From JBAYJM01 sp041665065 (GTDB lineage: Bacteria; Patescibacteriota; Patescibacteriia; 2-01-FULL-39-33), in contig JBAYJM010000011.1 of NCBI GenBank assembly GCA_041665065.1, forward strand, positions 1 to 39,192: 39,192 nt of DNA, read 5' to 3'. The notes beneath the pieces are model-generated. The model did no database searches and had not been told where the DNA came from. It saw only the letters and a program-made list of their open reading frames with translations. Shown in pieces: positions 21,958 to 30,577 of the stretch. The position numbers were made by a program, and so were the translations under genes. Within the stretch, counting starts at the first letter, position 1; every line of letters starts with the position of its first letter.

Positions 21958-23061
21958 CTATTCATTGCTAATTATTACTTTTATCCTCTTTGCCTCTTTT
22001 GGCAAAGACTTTTTCCAATATGGAGAGATACTAATTTGGACTTTTTTAACCATGCCGGAGTCTGCCAAATATTGTTTTACTTCATCAATGGTTTTGCCGG
22101 CAAAATGATCTTTGCTTAATATGGGATTGGAAGCATCAATAAAAGCCTTGAGTGAATAGTTAACCTTGATCAATTGCAATGATGACGAACCATCAATAAT
22201 GCTGTAATTTAAATTTTCCAAATTAATGTCATTTAGGGTGAGTCCGGCAAAACTTGACTCACTAGCCTTTTTTGCAATTAGCTTCTTCAAAGAATCTGAA
22301 TCAATTTTTAAATATTTTATTCTGATTTTAAGCGTTAAATTCAATTTATCAGAAATATCTCCAACCTGCTTATCGGGCTTAACGTCAATTATTTCTGAAA
22401 TAGTGCCCTCATTTTCCTTCAGGCCCAAATCTGATTTTGCTTGAGCAATCAATTGTTTGGCTAATTCTTGCTTGCCCCTGTTGATATCGCTTTGCGACAC
22501 CATTTTAACCTCCTGGCCTCCATAAGCTAACGCCGTATCTGCAACTGCATATATTTTATCTTGCAGGCTGGTGGCTAATTTTATTATTTTTAAATTGCCG
22601 GCATTTACTTTTACAAAAGTGGCATCATCTTTTGGATAAACCCCAACAACCACACTAGATCCCGCCGGAACCGTAACATTTTCGCTGGTTCTGACAATGG
22701 TGCCATCAGTCGCCTGGAGCTGGGTAGATTTTACTAAGGCTTGAGATTTGTTTGAATTATTTACAATTTTTACGGAACCGATTGATTGAGCGTTTGAGGT
22801 TTTGGTACTCAGCACATCAAAAGTGCCGGAACCCTCTACTGTTTTGCTAAGAAGCGTTCCGATAATTGCATCCGTATTGCTGCCATTTGCCGGAGTTGAA
22901 GTCGAAACCTCCGCATTAAAATTCAACTTTATATCCTGCTCTTCGGGTGTAATTATGATAGCGCCCTGACTATAAAAAAATAAAAAAATCGCGCACAAGA
23001 TCATTGCCGTAAAAATGATAAAAAAGATTGAGATATTTCTGTATAGATTTATTCTTGGCAT
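21958..23061 (-). CDS. Baseplate-J-like membrane-anchored protein
   Basis: 367 aa from the ATG at 23061 (MPRINLYRN); a longer in-frame start at 23160 would overlap the ClpC-like gene by 95 bases and lacks the normal N-terminus. One membrane segment (~13-35, IFFIIFTAMILCAIFLFF). The extracellular part holds GSVKIVNNSNKSQALVKSTQ and NVTVPAGSSVVVGVYPKDD, a pattern seen in Patescibacteria proteins annotated baseplate J-like. The C-terminal half has two alpha/beta modules. Real phage-type baseplate function is unproven; it may be an envelope protein. It starts four bases after the ClpC-like stop, so the two are cotranscribed and probably work together. Confidence 0.7.
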   Translation of the reverse strand: MPRINLYRNISIFFIIFTAMILCAIFLFFYSQGAIIITPEEQDIKLNFNAEVSTSTPANGSNTDAIIGTLLSKTVEGSGTFDVLSTKTSNAQSIGSVKIVNNSNKSQALVKSTQLQATDGTIVRTSENVTVPAGSSVVVGVYPKDDATFVKVNAGNLKIIKLATSLQDKIYAVADTALAYGGQEVKMVSQSDINRGKQELAKQLIAQAKSDLGLKENEGTISEIIDVKPDKQVGDISDKLNLTLKIRIKYLKIDSDSLKKLIAKKASESSFAGLTLNDINLENLNYSIIDGSSSLQLIKVNYSLKAFIDASNPILSKDHFAGKTIDEVKQYLADSGMVKKVQISISPYWKKSLPKEAKRIKVIISNE

Positions 23062-23065
23062 TTTT

Positions 23066-23989
23066 TTAAAAGGTGGCCTTCCACTCTGCGACAACCTTAC
23101 GAACATCAGCGGCCGAGACATTTGTTTTTTCTTTGGTATTTTTCTTATTAATTTTTTCAATTCTCACCATTGAACAGGCCTCGTCAATTGCATCGATTGC
23201 CTTATCCGGATAGGCCCTGCCAACTATCGACTTGGTCAATTTTATTGCAGAATCAATGGCTTCCGGACTTATGCGTACGGTGTGATAAGCCTCATATACC
23301 GGTACAATACCCTTAAGTATAAGTTTGGTCAATTCCGGACCAGGCTCACTGACAAATATCGGCTGTAAACGCCTATCCAACGTCTTGTCCTGTTTTATAA
23401 ATTTCTCATATTCATCTTTTGTTGTCGCCCCAACAACCTGCAATTCTCCGCGCGCCAATAAAGGCTTCAAAATATCTGCGGCATTAATAGCCCCTTCCGC
23501 CTCACCCGCTTCCGCCAAAATATGAATTTCATCAATAAATAAAATAATGGAGCGTTTTGCATTGGCAATTTCATCAATCACTTTTTTAAGGCGCTGTTCG
23601 AATTCACCCCTGTATTTGGTACCAGCTAAAATGCCAGTCAAATCAAGGGCAAGCACTCTTTTGCCATAGAGGGCCTCAGGAACCTTTTTATTTATTATCG
23701 CCTCTGCCAACCCCTCAACGATAGCCGTCTTACCTATGCCGGCCTTTCCTATTAAAACCGGGTTGTTTTTATTTCTGCGGGATAAAATTTGCACGACACG
23801 AGCGATTTCTTTTTCCCTTCCGATGACCGGATCTAATTTTTTTTCTCTCGCTAATTGGTTTAAATCTTTTGAAAATTTATAAAGAATCGACGAGGAAGAT
23901 AAACTTGATCCGCCTTTTGCAGCAAGATAATAAAGTATTCCAATAATTATTATTACGGCTAATATTATTAGCGGAGTAAATGCAAGCAT
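23066..23989 (-). CDS. Membrane-anchored single-AAA ClpC/ClpB-like ATPase
   Basis: 307 aa. A membrane helix (residues 4-24, LIILAVIIIIGILYYLA) replaces the usual Clp N-domain. Then comes one complete D1-type AAA+ domain: LDPVIGREKEIARVVQIL, Walker A GKAGIGKTA, pore-loop-region GTKYRGEFEQRL, Walker B ILFIDEIH, sensor GATTKDEY, arginine finger LDRRLQPIFV, and small domain with GRAYPDKAIDAIDEACS. D2 with its ClpP-binding loop and the M-domain are absent. It probably remodels or extracts proteins at the membrane, with the baseplate-J-like protein as the likely partner. Translation end and neighbour spacing show no frameshift, so this is a built form, not a broken ClpC. Confidence 0.85.
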   Translation of the reverse strand: MLAFTPLIILAVIIIIGILYYLAAKGGSSLSSSSILYKFSKDLNQLAREKKLDPVIGREKEIARVVQILSRRNKNNPVLIGKAGIGKTAIVEGLAEAIINKKVPEALYGKRVLALDLTGILAGTKYRGEFEQRLKKVIDEIANAKRSIILFIDEIHILAEAGEAEGAINAADILKPLLARGELQVVGATTKDEYEKFIKQDKTLDRRLQPIFVSEPGPELTKLILKGIVPVYEAYHTVRISPEAIDSAIKLTKSIVGRAYPDKAIDAIDEACSMVRIEKINKKNTKEKTNVSAADVRKVVAEWKATF

Positions 23990-24015
23990 GGATTTTGTAG
24001 TTAACTATTTACTAT

Positions 24016-24045
24016 ATTATACCACAAATCTTTTTTAAACAACAA
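24016..24045 (-). promoter_or_regulatory. Promoter of the ClpC-like gene
   Basis: Minus strand extended -10 TG-G-TATAAT (24016-24024), with TTGTTG 18 bases upstream (24040-24045). It overlaps the 3' end of dnaE. Confidence 0.6.
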
Positions 24046-27000
24046 ATAAATCCAACCCGGTTGCTTCCTTAATCTGATTTATCATTGTCTCGCTTGCATT
24101 AACTTTGAAACTGGTAATCACTTTTTCCTCTCCATCATCTTTTTTAACGACAAACTCTAATCGGCTTTCACCGGGATTGTTAAAAATAATATCTTTTATT
24201 TTTTTTGAGAAATCAATTTCAATTGGATAGGGTACTTTTATTTGAACTCTTTTTTCCCGTAAATCATCTGCTTTTTTGAAATAACGCTGCTTTCCGCTTC
24301 CTACGCTGGTCAATAAAAAAGCACTAAAAACATCTTTTAGATTATTTTCATTTAAAATCATCGCCCTGTCGCACAGCACCTTGGTTTCTTCATCCTTGTC
24401 AGAAATGGTTCCTCCGCAGACGATAATATTGCCTGCCTGCCAAATATGCACATTTTGCTCAAGCACCCTTGGAAAAACTAAAACCTCAACATCGCCGGCG
24501 CCATCTTCAATTTTTGCAAAAATCATGTTTTCATTCTTCTTGGTCAGAATTTTTTTAATTGAGGTAATTATTCCGGCTACCCTCACCTGCGTTCCTGAGG
24601 GGCAATTTTTCAAACTACTGCAAGCTACCACAAACCCCTTAATCGCCACCCCCAACTCCGTCATCGGATGCTCTGAAACATATAATCCCAAATATTCCCT
24701 TTCCCATTCTAATTTTTGCATCTTAGTGGCAGGCTTTACCTCTTGTAGCCTCAAATTAGAAACCGAAATATCAGGAGATGATGCAAAAAGGCTGTCCTGG
24801 CCGCTTGCCTGAGCCTTATTTGATTCTTGGATAAAATTCAAAATCCTATCCATGTTAAAAATCATTTGCTCCCTTTCTCCCATCGAATCAAGACAACCGG
24901 ATTTAGCCATTGACTCAAGCGATCTCTTGTTTAAGTCTTTAGATTTAACCCTAACTAGCAAATCCTCTAAATTTTTATATTTTCCATTTACCTTTCTTTC
25001 CTTTAATATTTCCTCAATAATATTTTCTCCCAATCCTTTAATGGCCATCATGCCAAAACGGATACGGGGCTTATTTTCCTGCAAGCTTTCCGCCACAACC
25101 GTAAAAGTAGAAAAGCTTTCGTTAATATCCGGCGGCAAAACCTCGATTCCCATTTGCCTGCATTCCTCAGCTTCTATGGCCACTCGATCGGAGTTTTGCT
25201 GGTCAGAAGTAAGCAAGGCGGCCATGAACTCTGCCGGATAATTTGCCTTCAAATATGCCGTTTGATAAGCGATCATCGCATAACAAGCGGCGTGAGATCT
25301 GTTGAATCCATAAGAAGCAAACGGTATTATAAACTCCCAAATTTTTTGGGCCACTTTCTTATCTACACCATTTGTTATCATTCCTTCAATTAATTTTCCA
25401 CCCTGCTCATCAAGCAACTCCTTAATTTTCTTGCCCACTGCCCTGCGTAAAACATCGGCTTCACCATACGTAAATCCTGCCAGACTACGAGCAATCTGCA
25501 ATATTTGCTCTTGATAAACAGCCACACCATAAGTTACCTGTAAAATCGGCTCTAATTTAGGATGCAAATAGTGGGGTTTCTTTCTGCCATGTTTGCCATT
25601 GATATAGTCCGGAATATATTCCATCGGGCCTGGACGGTAAAGCGCAACCATGGCTATAAGATCTTCAATATCTGTTGGTAAAAGTTGCCTTAAATACCTT
25701 TTCATGCCCGCACTTTCAAATTGGAATACTCCGGTAGTTTTGCCATCTTGAAAAATTTTAAAAGACTTCTCATCATCAAGCGGCATATGGTCCATATCAA
25801 TCTCCAGGCCATGGATTTTCTTAATAATTTTTATTGTCTGTTCAATAATCGTTAAATTTGACAAGCCTAAAAAATCCATTTTTAACAGCCCCAAATCTTC
25901 AACTGAATGACCCTCATATTGAACAACTATTGATTCGCCACTGCCATATTGCCTTGGCGCATAATTATCAATTGACTCCGGCGTAATTACCACTCCGCAA
26001 GCATGAGTGGAAGCATGCCTGACCACGCCCTCCAAACGCTTGGCCACTTTTAACAATTTTTGGCCGTCTTCATCAGCCAAAATCTCTTTTAATTCCGGCA
26101 CTGATTCGGTAGCCTCGGCCAACTTCATGCCCATGGGAATTAATTTGGAAACTTTGTCGCAATAGCTATATGGCAAACTCATAGCGCGCCCCACATCTCT
26201 TATGGCATTTCGAGCCGCCATAGTTCCAAAAGTGATAATTTGCGCCACGTGATCCTGACCATATTTTTCACTGACATAACGCAAAACATCGTCGCGCCTG
26301 GCATCAGCAAAATCAGTATCAATATCGGGCATTGAGATACGCTCAGGATTTAAAAACCTTTCAAAAACCAAATTATACTTAATGGGGTCAATATTAGTAA
26401 TCTTGGTGAGGTATGCGACAATTGATCCGGCTGCCGAACCTCTGCCAGGACCAACGACTATGCCATTATCTTTCGCCCAAATTATAAAATCGGAAACGAT
26501 CAAAAAGTATCCCGCATAACCTGTTTTTTCAATCACTGAAAGCTCATACTCAGCTCTTTCTCTTAACTCCGGTGTTATATTGTCTTTGCCAAATCTTTCA
26601 ATCAAGCCCTGCTCGCATAATTCTTTTAAATACTCATCAGCTGTCATGCCGGCGGGCAAAGGAAAATTAGGCAAAATATTTTTCCCTAATATCAGTTCTA
26701 AATTACATTGTTCCGCTATTTTTAAAGTATTTTCAATTACTTCGGGATGGTCAGAAAACGAGTCAGCCATGTCTTGCGGCGATTTAAAAGACCAATCTTC
26801 TCCCATCATGGTCATGCGATCCGGCTCGGACAAAACCCTCTTCATCTGAATGCACAACAATACATCCTGCGCAAAATCATCCTCTTTATTTACATAATGG
26901 ACATCATTTGTTGCGATGACCGGTACGCCCAACTCCTTGCTTATTTCAAAAATTTTATCGTTGACAATCTTCTGCTTGGCAATTGACGGGTTGTATTGCA

Positions 27001-27520
27001 CTTCCAAATAAAAATTTTCTTTGCCGAATAATTTTTGATAACGCTCAATCATATCATAAGCGCCGGGCATATTGTCATTTATAATATGATTGGCCATCTC
27101 TCCTCCCAGGCAAGCCGTTGAGCAAATCAAGCCATCATGGTATTTTTCTAACAATTCAAAATCTATTCTTGGCTTATAATAAAAACCATCCAACTGAGCG
27201 ATGGTTGTCAGCTTAGCAAGATTTTTATAACCAATCTCATTTTTAGCGAGTAAAATCAAATGATAAGGCTTCTCATCTAACTTAGGACGTTTATTGAGAT
27301 GGCCGTTACGGGCAACATAAGCTTCAACACCAATAATCGGCTTTATGCCGGCCTTTTTTGCCTTTTTATAAAATTCTATCGCGCCATACATAACGCCATG
27401 GTCAGTCAAAGCCAAAGCCGGCATATTGTATTCAATAGCTTTTTTTATCAGTTCATCAACTTTTCCCAAACCGTCTAAAAGCGAGTAGTGGGAATGCGTA
27501 TGTAGGTGTACAAAAGACAT
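24035..27520 (-). CDS. dnaE: DNA polymerase III alpha subunit
   Basis: 1161 aa, full length. PHP domain at the start (FVHLHTHSHYSLLDG, LTDHGVMYGAIEFYK); polymerase core with GPGRGSAAGSIVAYLT and the catalytic Asp pair in MPDIDTDFADARRDDVL; RHASTHACGVVI; later DVLRRAVGKK and SYGFNRSHAACYA. A helix-hairpin-helix region (~850-900) and an OB-fold (VRVAGIITSIKKI, GAGDVEVLVFP) follow. It is the replicative polymerase catalytic subunit (DnaE1 type). The PHP histidines (HLHTHSHYS, DHG) are retained, suggesting possible metal-dependent proofreading. No other holoenzyme gene is adjacent. Confidence 0.97.
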   Translation of the reverse strand: MSFVHLHTHSHYSLLDGLGKVDELIKKAIEYNMPALALTDHGVMYGAIEFYKKAKKAGIKPIIGVEAYVARNGHLNKRPKLDEKPYHLILLAKNEIGYKNLAKLTTIAQLDGFYYKPRIDFELLEKYHDGLICSTACLGGEMANHIINDNMPGAYDMIERYQKLFGKENFYLEVQYNPSIAKQKIVNDKIFEISKELGVPVIATNDVHYVNKEDDFAQDVLLCIQMKRVLSEPDRMTMMGEDWSFKSPQDMADSFSDHPEVIENTLKIAEQCNLELILGKNILPNFPLPAGMTADEYLKELCEQGLIERFGKDNITPELRERAEYELSVIEKTGYAGYFLIVSDFIIWAKDNGIVVGPGRGSAAGSIVAYLTKITNIDPIKYNLVFERFLNPERISMPDIDTDFADARRDDVLRYVSEKYGQDHVAQIITFGTMAARNAIRDVGRAMSLPYSYCDKVSKLIPMGMKLAEATESVPELKEILADEDGQKLLKVAKRLEGVVRHASTHACGVVITPESIDNYAPRQYGSGESIVVQYEGHSVEDLGLLKMDFLGLSNLTIIEQTIKIIKKIHGLEIDMDHMPLDDEKSFKIFQDGKTTGVFQFESAGMKRYLRQLLPTDIEDLIAMVALYRPGPMEYIPDYINGKHGRKKPHYLHPKLEPILQVTYGVAVYQEQILQIARSLAGFTYGEADVLRRAVGKKIKELLDEQGGKLIEGMITNGVDKKVAQKIWEFIIPFASYGFNRSHAACYAMIAYQTAYLKANYPAEFMAALLTSDQQNSDRVAIEAEECRQMGIEVLPPDINESFSTFTVVAESLQENKPRIRFGMMAIKGLGENIIEEILKERKVNGKYKNLEDLLVRVKSKDLNKRSLESMAKSGCLDSMGEREQMIFNMDRILNFIQESNKAQASGQDSLFASSPDISVSNLRLQEVKPATKMQKLEWEREYLGLYVSEHPMTELGVAIKGFVVACSSLKNCPSGTQVRVAGIITSIKKILTKKNENMIFAKIEDGAGDVEVLVFPRVLEQNVHIWQAGNIIVCGGTISDKDEETKVLCDRAMILNENNLKDVFSAFLLTSVGSGKQRYFKKADDLREKRVQIKVPYPIEIDFSKKIKDIIFNNPGESRLEFVVKKDDGEEKVITSFKVNASETMINQIKEATGLDLFVV

Positions 27521-27541
27521 AAAATATTAAATTTACAACAT

Positions 27542-27568
27542 AAAGCCTCCAATACTCTTAGAGGCTTT
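27542..27568 (-). terminator. Probable terminator of the membrane operon
   Basis: AAAGCCTC/GAGGCTTT, perfect 8 bp with an 11-base loop, 23 bases after the HtrA-like stop. The T run on the minus strand is short. Confidence 0.6.
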
Positions 27569-27590
27569 AACAATAAAATCTACAAAAAGT

Positions 27591-28655
27591 TTAATTTAAC
27601 ACTACATTAATGGATGCATCTTTTCCGGCGCGGGAATAAAGTAATTCAACCTTATTTCCCGTATTAAAATTATTAACTGCCTCAGATAAGCTCAAAAAAG
27701 AGCCCAACTCTAAATCATTTACTTTTTTGATAATATCACCGGCTTTTATTTTTCCATAAGCCTGACTTGATTTATCAACATTAGTAACGTAAGCTCCCTG
27801 CTCTCCAAGACTCTTTGTCCCTTCAGTTGAAGACAAATCTATAAAATCTATTCCCAGTTCCGGCCGGCTGATTTTTCCTCCGGACAAAACATCATTAATA
27901 GTACGACTGAAATAGTCCGAAGGAATAACTTGGCCATCATTTACAATTCCCACAATTTCGCCTTTTAGATTGGTGACAACTGCGCCATTATAGCTTTTAT
28001 CAAGGTTAATATTTACAAACAGCTTTTTGTTAAATAAGTCGGAATTTTGAACAATATCCTTTTCCGTATTAAAAACATAGCCGACTTCTGTGATATTGGC
28101 TATTTCCATTTTTTTGCGCTGATTAACCACTATGACAGTTTGCCCTATTGAGACATCTTTTGATCGGCCAATCGACGCGACAGGAAGATTTTTGCCAGTT
28201 ATTCTTGCGAAAGACAATCCCGTAGTTGTGTCTGAAATAAAATTTTTAACATCATATTGCTTATTTTGATAGCCAACCGCTTCATAAGACAAAGATGCGC
28301 CGCTATTTTTAATTTCAGGCAATAGAATCCACCCGTCAGAAGTTAGGACAACGCCTTGGCTGATAATTTGGCTATCAGTATAACCCTGATTGGTTTTCTT
28401 TTTTTGATAAATATTTGCCAACGCGGGCAATAAATTATTTTCCAACTGCTTTATCTGCACGTCCTGTTGCACGATGACGTTTCTAGGCTGGTCAATTACA
28501 ATTTGCCTGTCTATATCTCTTTGCGAAACATTGTAGTTTGATAAAAATGGAATTGATCCGCTGGTCAATAAAAACAGGGCAATCAATGCAGATATAAAGC
28601 CGCAAATAATCGCAATCAATAAATAAATAATCAGGTTGAAATTAAATTTTTTCAT
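27591..28655 (-). CDS. HtrA/DegP-like protein with degenerate active site and PDZ domain
   Basis: 354 aa. N-terminal membrane anchor (~8-32), a helical linker, a trypsin-like beta-barrel domain (~95-255), and a PDZ domain (~265-350: LGEQGAYVTNVDKSSQA, KIKAGDIIKKVNDLEL). The overall order is that of HtrA proteases. However, the His motif TNxHV is replaced by ILLPEIKN, the Asp motif DLAxLK by TGLSFARI, and GNSGGP around the Ser by SYNGAVVTNLKGE. All three catalytic residues therefore appear lost. It is probably a binding or chaperone-like surface protein. It is the last gene of a six-gene operon of membrane proteins, three bases after the preceding stop. Confidence 0.8.
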   Translation of the reverse strand: MKKFNFNLIIYLLIAIICGFISALIALFLLTSGSIPFLSNYNVSQRDIDRQIVIDQPRNVIVQQDVQIKQLENNLLPALANIYQKKKTNQGYTDSQIISQGVVLTSDGWILLPEIKNSGASLSYEAVGYQNKQYDVKNFISDTTTGLSFARITGKNLPVASIGRSKDVSIGQTVIVVNQRKKMEIANITEVGYVFNTEKDIVQNSDLFNKKLFVNINLDKSYNGAVVTNLKGEIVGIVNDGQVIPSDYFSRTINDVLSGGKISRPELGIDFIDLSSTEGTKSLGEQGAYVTNVDKSSQAYGKIKAGDIIKKVNDLELGSFLSLSEAVNNFNTGNKVELLYSRAGKDASINVVLN

Positions 28656-28658
28656 AAA

Positions 28659-29429
28659 TTAAATCCACTGGCTCGTAGCCAAGATAATTATTAATAATAC
28701 CGCCGCAAAAGAAAAATGCTTATAAAAATCTTTCCTCTGCAGTTGGCCTTCGAATTTCTTTTTTAATAAAATCATCATTAAATAATAACTGATGGCAACT
28801 GTCGCACCCAAAACATAAAACCCGGCAGGCAAGAAAAGCATGCCCAACATTATTTCACTAATTATTAAAGTCACTATGCCGGCATAATAGAAACTTATTT
28901 TTAGCTTATCTTCATAAAGAAAAAACAGCGGCAGATTAAGAACAAAAGCAGATACAATAAATATGATCATTACCGCCCATGATGGGAAGGCTAAAAAGAT
29001 ATTAACATTTATCAAAACGGCAGTCAGGACAAAAAAACAGGCTACATTAATGTAGGGAATTATATTTTTTATGTCAATTATCAGTAGCCTTGATGTCTCG
29101 TAGGCAAAGTGCAACGACGAATAAAGAAATATAATAAGCATAAGAGGCCACAAAACCGAAAAAAGATTAGTGGCAAAAGCGTCAGTAAGAATCAGGGTAA
29201 AAGCAAAGCCCAGCGAGATATAAAAAAGGCTGTGCAGAAAAAAAACGCCCAACCATCGCAGCTTGCTTTTATTTCTAAAATATAAAAAAACAAAATAGGC
29301 TAAGTCTAGAACCAAAACAATAATAAGCAGCCAATACCATTGATCAGACAGTGAAAAAAGCAACCGCAAATTAATAAAATAAATTAGCGGTATTAAAAAA
29401 GGGAATACAATAAGAAGAAAAAATATCAT
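28659..29429 (-). CDS. Unknown polytopic membrane protein
   Basis: 256 aa, nearly all hydrophobic: I count about eight membrane helices separated by short charged loops (for example FRNKSKLRW, YEDKLKIS, LLKKKFEGQLQRKD). No family recognised, no conserved catalytic motif seen. It is tightly packed between the 144-aa gene and the HtrA-like gene, so it should act with them in the membrane. Confidence 0.6.
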   Translation of the reverse strand: MIFFLLIVFPFLIPLIYFINLRLLFSLSDQWYWLLIIVLVLDLAYFVFLYFRNKSKLRWLGVFFLHSLFYISLGFAFTLILTDAFATNLFSVLWPLMLIIFLYSSLHFAYETSRLLIIDIKNIIPYINVACFFVLTAVLINVNIFLAFPSWAVMIIFIVSAFVLNLPLFFLYEDKLKISFYYAGIVTLIISEIMLGMLFLPAGFYVLGATVAISYYLMMILLKKKFEGQLQRKDFYKHFSFAAVLLIIILATSQWI

Positions 29430-29442
29430 AGTAAATCAAGTT

Positions 29443-29877
29443 TTAAAAACTTTCGGCAAGTCGTTTAAGATTATTCAACTCAATTTTACTTTTTTCGATC
29501 TGGCCGACAGATATAAGCGTCTCTATCCTGTTAATTGTAAATATTGTCGTCTGATGTTTTTCCCTGTAAATGCCGGGCACTTTCAATTCAAGCAACTTGC
29601 TTTTTAACTCCTGAGTTGAATTTAAAAATGCAGATGAGTTGGGATCCAATTCTAAATAACCGCCCAATAACAACTGGTATTCCTGTTTGTAGGAGTTAAC
29701 CAAAATATCAATTGCCTTATTTTGGTCTGCGGGACTATTATTTTGCTTGTCTCCTGACCCAAGATTACTATAATTTAAAATAAAAAGCAACACGCCGGCT
29801 GCGGCCAATATTACAATAATAGAAGCCAAAAATAGGCGCTGTTTTACGCTGATTTTTACAGATTTATTTCCTTTCAT
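29443..29877 (-). CDS. Unknown single-pass membrane protein
   Basis: 144 aa. A short basic N-terminus (MKGNKSVKISVKQR), one membrane helix (~14-34), then an exported domain predicted as helices (NKAIDILVNSYKQEYQLLL, LKSKLLELKVPGIYREKHQT). No Cys, no known motif. Seven bases separate its start from the upstream gene's stop. Function unknown; helical exported domains of this type may bind partners. Confidence 0.6.
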   Translation of the reverse strand: MKGNKSVKISVKQRLFLASIIVILAAAGVLLFILNYSNLGSGDKQNNSPADQNKAIDILVNSYKQEYQLLLGGYLELDPNSSAFLNSTQELKSKLLELKVPGIYREKHQTTIFTINRIETLISVGQIEKSKIELNNLKRLAESF

Positions 29878-29884
29878 GAGCTAA

Positions 29885-30223
29885 TTAAAATATTAACGCA
29901 AGCGAAACAAAAACAACAAATATTAGAAGCAATACGATCAGGGCCGACCCAATATAACTAAGCGCTTCCTTGTATTTTTTTTGGAAAAAAAGATAGGCGG
30001 GAATTGCAAAGATAATAACAGCGGAGACGGCAACGCTTATCACCAAAAGGATAAGGAGTGCCACCAATCCCAAAATTACAAAAGGAGAATTGGCCGGAAA
30101 AATAGCGCCTGCAGAAAGGACAAACAGACAGACCAAAATAATGAAGGCGGCCTGTATTAATCCTGCCACAATACCCTTTGAAATTACTTCTTTTGCTTTG
30201 ATTTCTTTTGATTTAAACAGCAT
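29885..30223 (-). CDS. Unknown small membrane protein
   Basis: 112 aa. A charged N-terminus (MLFKSKEIKAKEVI) followed by three strongly hydrophobic segments (~16-42, 46-76, 88-112) with one basic loop QKKYKEA. No recognised family. Third from the end of the run by distance to htrA-like; cotranscribed with its neighbours. Confidence 0.6.
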   Translation of the reverse strand: MLFKSKEIKAKEVISKGIVAGLIQAAFIILVCLFVLSAGAIFPANSPFVILGLVALLILLVISVAVSAVIIFAIPAYLFFQKKYKEALSYIGSALIVLLLIFVVFVSLALIF

Positions 30224-30244
30224 GGTGCTTAAATATTTAATTAA

Positions 30245-30577
30245 TTAAATAGTAAATGAACCCTTTAAATCGATTTCAACCCATATCTGATCATTTTCAT
30301 CCCACTTATACGCCTTAAGCGAATGTGAAAATTCAGTGTCCGAATAAACATATTCAACGTCCGTATGCGAACCGATACGCCTTGAACCATGGGTTTTTTT
30401 ATCTATAACCACCGGCCTCGTAATATACTCCAGCTTCATTTTACCGACTGGTCCAGTGAAAGTTAAAATTTCTTTTTCTCCATTTTCTTCCTCGCCCAAA
30501 TCCTCTGTAACAACCTCCGCATCCTTAAATTGATCCTGAACCTGCCCCTTAATTTGTTGCCATTTTTCTGGAGACAT
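30245..30577 (-). CDS. Unknown small soluble protein
   Basis: 110 aa with no signal or membrane segment. MSPEKWQQIKGQVQDQFKDA forms a helix, then an acidic loop EDLGEEENGEKE, then beta-rich sequence (ILTFTGPVGKMKLEYITRPV, DVEYVYSDTEFSHSLKAYKW). The start is immediately next to the upstream gene's stop, a sign of coupling with the polytopic membrane protein. I recall similar short proteins as conserved hypotheticals in Patescibacteria, but cannot give a function. Confidence 0.6.
   Translation of the reverse strand: MSPEKWQQIKGQVQDQFKDAEVVTEDLGEEENGEKEILTFTGPVGKMKLEYITRPVVIDKKTHGSRRIGSHTDVEYVYSDTEFSHSLKAYKWDENDQIWVEIDLKGSFTI

Noticed and set aside
21926..22108. 60-aa plus-strand ORF
   Set aside because: It lies antisense over the end of the baseplate-J-like gene and its terminator; no promoter or SD.
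23062..23160. Longer start of the baseplate-J-like gene
   Set aside because: It would overlap the ClpC-like gene by 95 bases; the ATG at 23061 gives a normal short cytoplasmic start before the membrane helix.
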